From: Gyrodactylus bullatarudis
Taxonomy: Eukaryota; Platyhelminthes; Monogenea; Gyrodactylidea; Gyrodactylidae
Reading direction: 5' to 3'
Length of the DNA stretch: 36,119 bases
NCBI GenBank assembly: GCA_012064415.1
Contig: SSNU01000140.1
Span: forward strand, 9,928 to 46,046
A model generated the notes under the pieces. It saw nothing but the letters and a program-made list of their open reading frames with translations. It ran no database searches and was not told the origin of the DNA. Within the stretch, counting starts at the first letter, position 1; each line of letters begins with the position of its first letter. Both the position numbers and the translations under genes were made by a program. This document shows, piece by piece, positions 29,307 to 36,119 of this stretch.

Positions 29307-29782
29307 TGAGACTTCTGCTTATATTTATCTCACAGTAGCTCTAGTTGAACCTCAAATGACTAACTCAATGAGACTTACAATAAATTTCACACATTCAAAG
29401 ACCAAGCGAGAACATATACTATAGTTTCACCCTCATTAGGAATCGTCAGTAAGCCTTACGCCTGCTCCGAGGTTCAATATTTTGTTATTAGTCAATTTCA
29501 AATTCTTAATCCCTATTATTCCTTTTTCAGGCCTAGTTCGTAGAATGAAAAACTTAATTTTGTATTTGTAAAACTTAATTGTGTATTTAGTATTTAATTA
29601 AGGCAGAAAAAAATTGAACGTTAACATAAATACTTAATTATTTTACAGTATTAGGAAATCTGAATACCGAGTTTCTAGATTCCCTGATTCACTAGGAAGT
29701 CTACAGACTTTCAGGGAGTCTGCAGACTCACATAATTTCCAGAATCACTGTACATACATGAAAGAATATTGAAAAAATCATA
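29307..29782. other. Non-coding stretch, no feature identified
   Basis: AT-rich. A small internal similarity (AAAACTTAATT twice near 29549 and 29569) and GTCTACAGACTTTCAGGGAG with TCTGCAGACT near 29700-29727 form short imperfect repeats only. Confidence 0.35.
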
Positions 29783-30180
29783 ATGAAACAAGTGATCCAG
29801 TTTCTCAGCCAAACTGAAAAATACAACAGCCATGAAACTACATTCATCAGAGGTGGTACCAACTTAACCATCACGGGTATAAAATCTTGTCTCACGTCCG
29901 TATAAAGAAGAACGTTGGATGCATATAACTCGAAAATGACCAAAAGACTCCCAGATAATCCAAAGAGCATTTCCATTAAGCTAAGAAATAATAAGGAAAC
30001 ATTGACAGAGTTCTTTCGTCCATTACTCAAATGAAGCTCAATCTTTAGAAATCATGCAAACGAGATTGAGAAAGAATGGAATTATTGAAAGGGATATTTG
30101 GATGTATTTTATCTGGCTCACATCATTCTCAGCCAATGTTCGATTGAAATCAATTGGACACGACCAGTTGATCTGATGAA
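29783..30180 (+). pseudogene. Unidentified broken coding remnant upstream of SHMT piece d
   Basis: From ATG 29783 the frame reads MKQVIQFLSQTEKYNSHETT and TFIRGGTNLTITGIKSCL, stops at 29903-29905, and then in the same frame LDAYNSKMTKRLPDNPKSIS and KLRNNKETLTEFFRPLLK. A neighbouring frame continues LEIMQTRLRKNGIIERDIWM and FIWLTSFSANVRLKSIGHDQ. The composition looks like decayed protein coding. I do not recognise it. About 115 bp of it recur inverted at 24318-24430. It could also be non-coding repeat DNA. Confidence 0.35.
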
Positions 30181-30226
30181 TATAAGAGTATTGTACAAGA
30201 TATAACTTGATTATACGACTTCCCAG

Positions 30227-30492
30227 CCTGAGTTTTCTGAGTACCAGCAGAATGTGTTTTGAAAGATTTTGAAGTGATTGGAAAATTCATACTAGAAGGA
30301 ATTGAAATCACCAAGTCGGTCATGAAGAATACTCAGTCAAAACTTTTAAAGGACTTCAAAGTAAATAATTTTTAGATTATATTCTAGGAAACATGCTCTT
30401 CCAATGAAAAGATCATATTGCGATTAAGCGAATTAAGAAAAAGAATTGAAGATTTTTCCATTCATTTTCCAATGCCTGGTTTGGATTATTGA
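30227..30492 (+). pseudogene. SHMT: SHMT 3' fragment with a 27-nt intron and the true C-terminus (piece d)
   Basis: PEFSEYQQNV is joined, after a 2-nt insertion and a large deletion, to KDFEVIGKFILEGIEITKSV and KNTQSKLLKDFK (to 30360). The intron 30361-30387 (GTAAAT...TTCTAG) is followed by 30388-30492 reading CSSNEKIILRLSELRKRIED, FSIHFPMPGLDY and a stop. This is the SHMT C-terminal end (L..LR..VE.FA..FPMPG), which the copies at 16.2 and 34.6 kb lack. Lying on the same strand as the truncated 5' copy, it may be its displaced tail. Confidence 0.88.
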
Positions 30493-30535
30493 TTGATGAA
30501 GCCACTGTTAAATTCTTGAATCTGTAGTGATCCAC

Positions 30536-30680
30536 CACAGTCTTGTAAGCAAAGTCGCCAAAATAATTCTAATTTTAGAAAGAGAAAATTGGAAAACTAA
30601 CAATAAACAGTCGCGTAATCAAAATCAGCAAAATAATTCTAATTTGAGAAACAGCAAATTAGAAAATAAATTGTAAACAA
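30536..30680. repeat. Imperfect two-copy tandem repeat, ~68-bp unit
   Basis: CCAAAATAATTCTAATTTTAG, AGAAAATTGGAAAA and ACAATAAACA (30554-30610) repeat as GCAAAATAATTCTAATTTGAG, AAATTAGAAAAT and ATTGTAAACA (30628-30678). Function unknown; the encoded peptide would be Asn/Lys/Gln-rich. Confidence 0.55.
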
Positions 30681-30715
30681 AATGTACAATCTAAAAATAT
30701 ATCTTTTTGTTTAAA

Positions 30716-30734
30716 GCCTCTGCATAAGAGAGGC
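30716..30734 (+). other. Small perfect stem-loop followed by a T run
   Basis: GCCTCT (30716-30721) pairs with AGAGGC (30729-30734) across a 7-nt loop, with a run of six T at about 30741-30746. It resembles neither the histone 3' hairpin consensus nor a known RNA gene end; it may be chance or a retroelement terminal structure. Confidence 0.3.
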
Positions 30735-30771
30735 ATTATCGTTTTTTCAATTCAAAAAAACCACGTGACTC

Positions 30772-31023
30772 ATGTCTGAAATTCCCAACTCTCTTTCAGG
30801 TTCAACTAGTGCCTCTGTGGACCTCGATGAACATCCAAATCCCGTGGTTTATCAAACTGCCAACCTCTTGCAAACGGTTACCAGGAACATGAACGAAGCC
30901 TTCGATCGTTATACTTCCATGATGACCGATATGAAAACGATGTTTGATAAGAAGGTCGCCGCCCATCTCGCTGAAACCTCAGCACCCCGAGAGCAATCTC
31001 AACAAATCTATTATCTATCTTGA
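30772..31023 (+). CDS. 83-residue ORF, unidentified, possibly a gag start
   Basis: ATG 30772 to TGA 31021-31023: MSEIPNSLSGSTSASVDLDE then NPVVYQTANLLQTVTRNMNE and a Met-rich helical part (TSMMTDMKTMFDKKVAAHLA). The codons use clearly more G and C at third positions than all neighbouring genes, so it seems to come from elsewhere, likely a mobile element. Short acidic N-terminus then amphipathic helices would fit a capsid (gag) protein start, but no zinc knuckle or pol follows. Unproven. Confidence 0.35.
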   Translation: MSEIPNSLSGSTSASVDLDEHPNPVVYQTANLLQTVTRNMNEAFDRYTSMMTDMKTMFDKKVAAHLAETSAPREQSQQIYYLS

Positions 31024-31559
31024 TTTCTGATCTGTAGATTGAGAGTGACAGAGTTCACCAAATCTTTACTTTGATTGACTCTACATTAACAGAATATATA
31101 AGGTAGAACACGTCTCTACTTTAAAGTAGATTACAAAAAATATCAAGTAAAATCTATTGAAGAACAATGTAAAATTCAAGTGTAAATTTCAGAATTTTCT
31201 TAGGCTCAATAGATTAAAATTATCTGCACTTTTAATTGAGAATCATCTCCTTTAGACCTTGTGTGTAAAATTGTACATTTGAGAAGTGGGGCTCAATAGA
31301 ATGAATTTCAACTAGTAAGGTCCTTTTCAGATTTCAAGTTAAAATTTTTAAAGAATGATTTTTGGGATTCTATTCCCACAAAAGTAGATAGTTCTAAGAT
31401 ACTGTGACTTTCTTAATCATACATTCAATCGTTGAACGTCAAAATTCCGAATTATTTATTAGCCGACCATGACGAGATTAACTCAATAAAATTTCTAAAC
31501 TCCATATTATATATACATAATATATATAATAGATTTTTATTTTTATTAAAATTCGATAA
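31024..31559. other. Non-coding AT-rich stretch, right part is the 3' UTR of the non-LTR element
   Basis: No gene. A TA-rich tract (ATTATATATACATAATATATATAATA, about 31505-31530) could be the tail of the minus-strand non-LTR element whose ORF2 ends at 31560. No target-site duplication was found by eye. Confidence 0.35.
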
Positions 31560-32675
31560 TTATTTGAAAAAATTACAAAAATAGTTATGGTTCGATGGAA
31601 TAAATTGATAAAGATAATTACAAATCTGTGATTTGTTCATGTCATTAAAAATGGAAAAGTTAATCTGAAAACGGGCTCTTAGTGGCAGTAGTACATGGAG
31701 AAGTATGGAAAAACCTGATCCCGATCTGAGATTATAGTTGCTTGAGTTGAATTGTACTCTTTTCTTGAAAAGGGTGGTAGCAGCAGCAATCCTTCGGAGC
31801 CAAAGGGGATGTAGACCAGATAATTCAAGGAGGGTTTTATATGAGTGGGGGCCGAGGCAGGATCTGAGGTAAATGTATTGTATCCTCTCGATCTTTTTAC
31901 TTATATTCTGAGGGATTTGGCAAAGTAGACCAGAACCATAATCAAAATTGGGGAGAATGACTCCTTTAAAGATGCTAAGTCGGATATTCGATGAGATGAT
32001 GAACTTCTTTAAGAAGAAGCATTTGCAATTTATTATCTTAATAATGGTGGAGGCATGATCTTTGGTGTTGAGTTTTGAGTTGTAATTGAGTCCTAGGTCC
32101 TTTATTGTATTAACCAAGAGCTGGTTGTGCGTAGGGACGATAGGGATTTTATTAGAAAGAGACATGATTTTTGTTTTGGAGTGGTTCAGTGTCAGACCAA
32201 TTTGTGAGAGCGAAGAATTAAGGTGAGTTAGTTAATTGCATCAGTATTCCTTTGAAGTGGGAGAAGGATCTTAATATCATCTGCATATTTGAAATAATGG
32301 ACTGAGTTATTGGATGGTTTAATTGTTGAGAAAACTAAATTGAATAAGGTAGGACCGATGACTGAGCCTTGAGGGACGCCAGATGTTATTTCAGTTAATT
32401 TTGAGGATATGCCAGAAATATTAACATATTGGAGTCTTTGAGTAAGAAAATATAATGTTAGATTGATTATATAGGGGTTGATCTGATGCTTTTTAAGTGT
32501 GTCTATGATAATATTAAACGGCAGTCTATCAAAGGCTTTGGATATATCAACATAGATTACAGCACAAGGGGTGTTACCATATAGAAGATCATTTGCCTTG
32601 TCAAGGAAGTGGAGTAGATTTGTTGTGATACTTCTTCTCTTAATGAATCCGTGTTGATTTGGGTGTTTGTTTGAG
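31560..32675 (-). pseudogene. Non-LTR retrotransposon ORF2, reverse transcriptase and C-terminal part
   Basis: Minus strand from about 32675: HPNQHGFIKRRSITTNLLHF, AVIYVDISKAFDRLPF (first catalytic Asp), SGVPQGSVIGPTLFNLV, then HYFKYADDIKILL with the second Asp pair, followed by a stop at about 32230. After a shift comes LTLNHSKTKIMSLSNKIPIV, YNSKLNTKDHASTIIKII, FLKKFIISSNIRLSIFKGVI, RIQYIYLRSCLG to the stop at 31560. This is the Jockey/CR1/I-type RT and thumb. Motifs 0-1 of the RT are missing at the junction with the endonuclease. Known role: target-primed reverse transcription. The copy is dead (stop plus deletion). Confidence 0.9.
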
Positions 32676-33266
32676 TTCTAAAGAAATGCAATACTCGAAA
32701 AGTAGAGACATGACATCGACATTGTAAGGATTGTAGCTGAGGATGTTCAAATCTCCTCGAATTACAGTTTTATGTCTGATTGGTGATAGATTAGTCTCAA
32801 TAAATGATATAATGTCTCGCTCGGACGAGTTAGTGGTAGGTGGAGGGTTGTAAATAGCAAATATTTGGATAATGGCATCATTAAATTTTAAAACTATGGA
32901 TAGAATATCTGCTCTTGGATGGGATTCATTAAAAGAAATTATTTTAATGCTTGAACGTACAAAAAGGATAATGCCCCCACCAGGGTTTGAGGTTCTATCT
33001 GTACGGAAGGATTGGTAATTGTTGATTTGAAATTCGGAGCTCTGGTGGTGGGGTTTGAGCCAGGATTCAGTTATAATAAGAATATCTGGAGCATGCGAAA
33101 TAATAAACCTCTTCAAGTTAAACAGCGATGAAAGGATTGACCTCGCATTCCATAGCAGAATTTTTGGAGAGTCCGGGAAAAAACCTTTTAGAATCACTTG
33201 TTCCTGGAATTTGAGCAGGAGGGAGATTCCTTTTTGTTCCATTAGACTGGATTGGTTGTGTTGCAT
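32640..33266 (-). pseudogene. Non-LTR retrotransposon ORF2, AP-type endonuclease
   Basis: ATG at 33266; the domain reads ILLWNARSILSSLFNLKRFI (the N of WNAR), PDILIITESWLK with the catalytic Glu, GGGIILFVRSSI, IFAIYNPPP and TVIRGDLNI, where the usual GDFN appears as GDLN. The final SDH part is deleted: at about 32670 the frame fuses to RT motif 2 in another frame. The start overlaps the end of ORF1 by ~149 nt in a different frame, as in many two-ORF elements. Confidence 0.88.
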
Positions 33267-33950
33267 GGACTGGAGTTAGGGTAACAGGTGGTTCATCTTG
33301 TTCTTCGGTGGCTTTATCTTTTTTCTTTTTCTCCACTAGCCATGCTAGTCGGAATCTGTGTTCAGCTGATCGAAAACGGCAGAGAACAATGTTGTGTTGA
33401 CTTAAGTCGTTATGGATATTCTGAATGATTTGACGGGGAAGATAATTATAATTGTTACCTCTGACGATGGTGATAAAATTAGAAAATGTTTTAGAGTTGG
33501 AGGTAGAATAGGATTTTAAGTACCCAGGAGCGTGTTTCTGGATTGTCGTCATTGTTACTTGGATGACGGAAGGTTCAGATGATTGATGATGAACAATCAG
33601 TGAGTTAGATCTATGTTGATTGGTATGTTTGAAATTTGGAGTTTTAGTTTCAAGCAGATTATTGCGATGAGATTTGGGCAATATTTGAGCAGGTGGTATG
33701 GAGGCAGCAATATCTTTGTAAGAGGATGTTTCAGCCAGGGTTGTTTGGGAGACTCCGGTAAAGTTCCTGGATCTTGATTGAGTAGTATTATGTGTGACTT
33801 GAGCATAAGGAATTTTAAAATTAGTGTTTTGTTGATTACGAAGTAATTCCAATTCTGCTAAGATATCTTCAAGATATGAAATTGGAATAGTGATGTATCT
33901 CTTGGCGAGACATTCAAAGTTCGCGGTGCGTGTTGCGTTGATTCAAACAT
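33118..33950 (-). pseudogene. Non-LTR retrotransposon ORF1 (main part)
   Basis: The long minus-strand frame has no ATG at its start: it runs back through ITIPISYLEDILAELELLRN to a stop near 33945. An ATG at 33950 (MFESTQHAPRTLN) lies in another frame and would need a shift near 33905. The body is Ser/Thr/Asn/Pro-rich (PPAQILPKSHRNNLLETKTP), followed by a more ordered part, TIVRGNNYNYLPRQIIQNIH and CRFRSAEHRFRLAWLVEKKK, which may be an RNA-binding fold. It is assigned to ORF1 from its place in front of the endonuclease. Confidence 0.65.
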
Positions 33951-34182
33951 TTTTTTTCAAACATATTATTGGTTAATAGAATCAGACCACTAATCTGATT
34001 GGTCAAGACGTGAATCATACAATAAATAGAGGAGATTTTGTTAACAGTTTTTTGATTTTAGTTATTTCCACTAATTGATTCCTAGAAAAATTCTAGTTTT
34101 CAAATTTCTATCGCTAAAAATGAAAAAAACTTGCAAATTTTAAGAACAGGTTCAGAATCTGCGTCAAATTTCGGATTAAGTT

Positions 34183-34558
34183 TTATGCAATCGATGAGGA
34201 CATTTTTTCTTTCATTTTTTCACATTTTTTATCTATATTCTCCAAGGTAGTGTCTAAGTTACTTGATGAGGATGGTAGGGAGCGTCTTTTTCTCACCTTT
34301 GAGATTTTCTGGATCATTCTGGTGAGCTTTGAGTCATTGTTGTTGAGAATTGATAGTCTTGACTGAGACAGTCCAAGTTAGACTCCACTTTGGAGAGTAT
34401 AGATAAAAAAAGTGTGAAGGTTTTTAGAATAAGATTTCCGAAAGGGTGCGGAAAATTTGGATGTTTAAAAGAGTAGTGTAATGAGTAAGTACATCCAGAT
34501 GGTCACTAGGCTTGTTATTTGTTTGTTTTGTAGGCGAAAAAAAGACCCCCTACTCCGT
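34183..34558 (-). pseudogene. 5' region of the non-LTR element with a coiled-coil remnant
   Basis: A minus-strand frame ending at 34183 reads SRLSILNNNDSKLTRMIQKI, SKVRKRRSLPSSSSNLDTTL and ENIDKKCEKMKEKM; just before it, in another frame, FLSILSKVESNLDCLSQ has heptad-like spacing. It looks like the N-terminal part of an ORF1-like protein split by one frameshift. The outer end, GATGACGGAGTAGGGGGTC at about 34540-34558, abuts SHMT piece b and resembles a non-LTR 5' tip. Confidence 0.5.
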
Positions 34559-34572
34559 CATCAAACTTGGGA

Positions 34573-35130
34573 AATAGCTATTTTTCGATTATTATTTACT
34601 TTAAAGTCCTTTAAAAGTTTTGACTGAGTATTCTTCATGACTGACTTGGTGATTTCAATTCCTTCTAGTATGAATTTTCCAATCACTTCAAAATCTTTTT
34701 CCTTCAAGTTCCTCGAGGTCATGGCAGGAGTTCCAAGTCTCAAGCCAGTTAGCCTATAAAAATTTTGTAAACAGTTAATGACCTACTTCAAAACATTTGT
34801 ATCTCCAAGTAATGTGTTCTTGTTTGTGCTAATATTTACAAGAGACAAGACATGTTCTAACCTTGAACCATCAATATTCAATGATTTCAAGTCCAAAATA
34901 CAAATATGATTATCCGTGCCGTTTGAGAAAACATTGACATTATTCTTAGTGAAAAATTCACAAAGGTTTTTAGCGTTTTTCAAAACATTCTCCTGGTATT
35001 CAGCAAACTCAGGATGGCATGCTTCTTTTAGTGCAACTGCTAATGCCGCCATTGAATGATTGTGCATTCCAGGAAAAACACTTGAATTGATTTTAGATTC
35101 GAGATCTGTTTCTTTGTTATTCTTGTCAAG
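34573..35130 (-). pseudogene. SHMT: SHMT 3' half with a 33-nt intron (piece b)
   Basis: Starts abruptly at DKNNKETDLESKINSSVFPG and continues MHNHSMAALAVALKEACHPE: compared with the copy at 16.2 kb the four residues QGGP are lost by a clean 12-nt deletion. It then matches through SRLEHVLSLVNI and goes on with STNKNTLLGDTNVLK, which that copy lacks. The intron 34786-34754 (minus strand, GTAGGT...TTATAG) joins to LTGLRLGTPAMTSRNLKEKD, FEVIGKFILEGIEITKSV and LLKDFK; the sequence ends inside the next intron at about 34573. Over the shared part it is almost identical to the 16.2-kb copy, so the duplication is recent. Without its first 250 and last 35 codons it cannot work. Confidence 0.9.
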
Positions 35131-36119
35131 ATTCTTTATTTCCGAATAATCCTGAGTCTAATGTTTTTAATTTCACTGATTTAATTTTAGACAAGGCCAC
35201 CCTACAAGTTCTTAGTCTTGGGCCAAAGTTTTGTATGCCAAATCTAATTAAACTCGATGTTGAAACAGATATTGGCTTCGAAAGCTTCATTAGCAGGACA
35301 GAAAAACTAACAGCTTCCTCCAGTCAAGACAGAGAGCGTTTCAATTCAGTTGTGAAGGACGCATGGACACAATACAAGCAGAGAAATCCTGACGCACCAA
35401 AGCTGAAAAAGTACCACTATGACGCTCTATCAAAGCTGAGGGAAAATCCCAACGTTCTACTATGCCATCTTGACAAAGGAACAGGCATCGCATTGGTGGA
35501 CAAGACGGACTACCTGTCAATAGGAAAAGATTTCTTCTCGTCGATGCAGTTCAAACTGAGAAAAGATTGAAAGGTTTCACAAAGGCAATACATAGCAAGA
35601 TAACATCGCTAGAGGAAAGAGGTTTGATCAACGAAGATGAAGCCAACTCGATGCGGAAAAATGATGCGGAAATCAGTCGTTTGTACTTGCTCCCAAAAGT
35701 CCACAAAGAGTCTACCGACTTGACGTACAGGCCAATTCTAGACATGTTAGCCAGTCCCCAGCATCTCCTCGTGAAGTGGTTTAATTCAAAACTGTTGCTT
35801 TTAAGAAACCAAGATTGTGAATATTCAGTGTCCAATTCAAGGGATGTTGTTTCCAAGCTCAGAGACACCAACTTTGATGACAGCCAAATGATCTCTTTTG
35901 ACGTATCCTCTCTGTTCACAAACGTGCCAATCAAGGATACAGTTAAGTTTATAATGAACCAAATATCTAAGTATCCCTCTTTATGTAGTGTTCCGCCGGA
36001 AATAGTCAAAGATCTCATATACATGACGGTCGTCAATATCGATTTCAAATTTGGAGGGCTATACTACAAGCAGGTTGATGGAGTCGCAATGGGAAGTCCA
36101 GTAGGCCCACTCCTCGCTG
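35131..36119 (+). pseudogene. Penelope-like retroelement copy 4, 5' half, runs off the window
   Basis: The element begins directly at the edge of SHMT piece b. VLSLGPKFCMPNLIKLDVET is the PLE N-terminal block, then CHLDKGTGIALVDKTDYL. A frameshift at about 35555 is followed by KRLKGFTKAIHSKI, RLYLLPKVHKEST, YRPILDMLASPQHLLVKWF, SFDVSSLFTNVPIKDTVKF and YYKQVDGVAMGSPVGPLLA at the window edge. The RT is colinear up to the motif before YVDD. The codons are richer in G and C than in copies 1-2. It belongs to a subfamily distinct from copy 3. Its endonuclease and 3' end lie outside. Confidence 0.9.

Noticed and set aside
29725..30030. 100-residue minus-strand ORF with hydrophobic segments
   Set aside because: It is antisense to a stretch that reads better on the plus strand, and the inverted copy at 24.3 kb does not keep its C-terminal part. 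The hydrophobic look comes from AT-rich antisense text.
1..36119. Search for tRNA genes and CRISPR arrays
   Set aside because: I looked for B-box-like TTCRANNC with a matching acceptor stem and for regularly spaced short repeats. Found none; the only short tandem arrays are the 23-bp unit at 24.6 kb and microsatellites.

Overview
The window is strongly AT-rich eukaryotic nuclear DNA from a small metazoan genome. It holds animal-type genes: TBP, mitochondrial ribosomal protein mS34, an HMG20-type HMG-box protein, COQ2, a DLGAP/HURP protein, SHMT and a dynein light chain. It also holds many Penelope-like, non-LTR, Gypsy, Tc1/mariner and piggyBac remnants. At least five coding sequences keep their frame only if very short GT..AG introns of 26-33 nt are removed (8047-8076, 16001-16029, 25814-25839, 30361-30387, 34754-34786). 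Introns this small in a reduced animal genome bring dicyemid or orthonectid mesozoans to mind; that assignment is inference.

Layout. 1-11.4 kb: a piggyBac transposase fragment, an orphan exon, a fold-back repeat (about 2.2-3.1 kb), a broken Penelope-like element (PLE) at 4.0-5.26 kb, a Gypsy pol remnant (6.7-7.2 kb), a spliced dynein light chain gene (7.8-8.24 kb), a second PLE 3' end (9.85-10.23 kb) and two small unidentified ORFs. Both PLE 3' ends are followed by a hammerhead-ribozyme-like motif (5412-5460 and 10384-10433). 11.5-17.2 kb: a compact island of six genes in strict minus/plus alternation (TBP, mS34, HMG20, COQ2, HURP-like, SHMT), with divergent starts 98-249 bp apart and convergent stops 11-75 bp apart. 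The SHMT copy is cut off near codon 353.

17.3-25.5 kb: direct repeats, a non-autonomous DNA transposon with a target-site duplication (19.09-19.85 kb), an intronless gene for an unrecognised 382-residue protein made of two similar halves, two broken Tc1/mariner transposases (one with an inverted partial copy), a scrambled SHMT fragment and repeats that are inverted copies of those near 3 kb. 25.6-36.1 kb: an L1-type ORF1 gene carrying a 26-nt intron, a nearly complete PLE on the minus strand, further SHMT fragments on both strands, a small GC-richer ORF, a degraded two-ORF non-LTR element on the minus strand (31.56-34.56 kb) and the 5' part of another PLE running off the right edge.

The host genes serve general housekeeping roles (transcription, mitochondrial translation, chromatin, ubiquinone synthesis, mitosis, one-carbon metabolism, intracellular transport) and do not form one pathway. 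The most unusual content is the micro-introns, the PLE-linked hammerhead motifs, the SHMT gene broken into four pieces and the two-repeat orphan protein.
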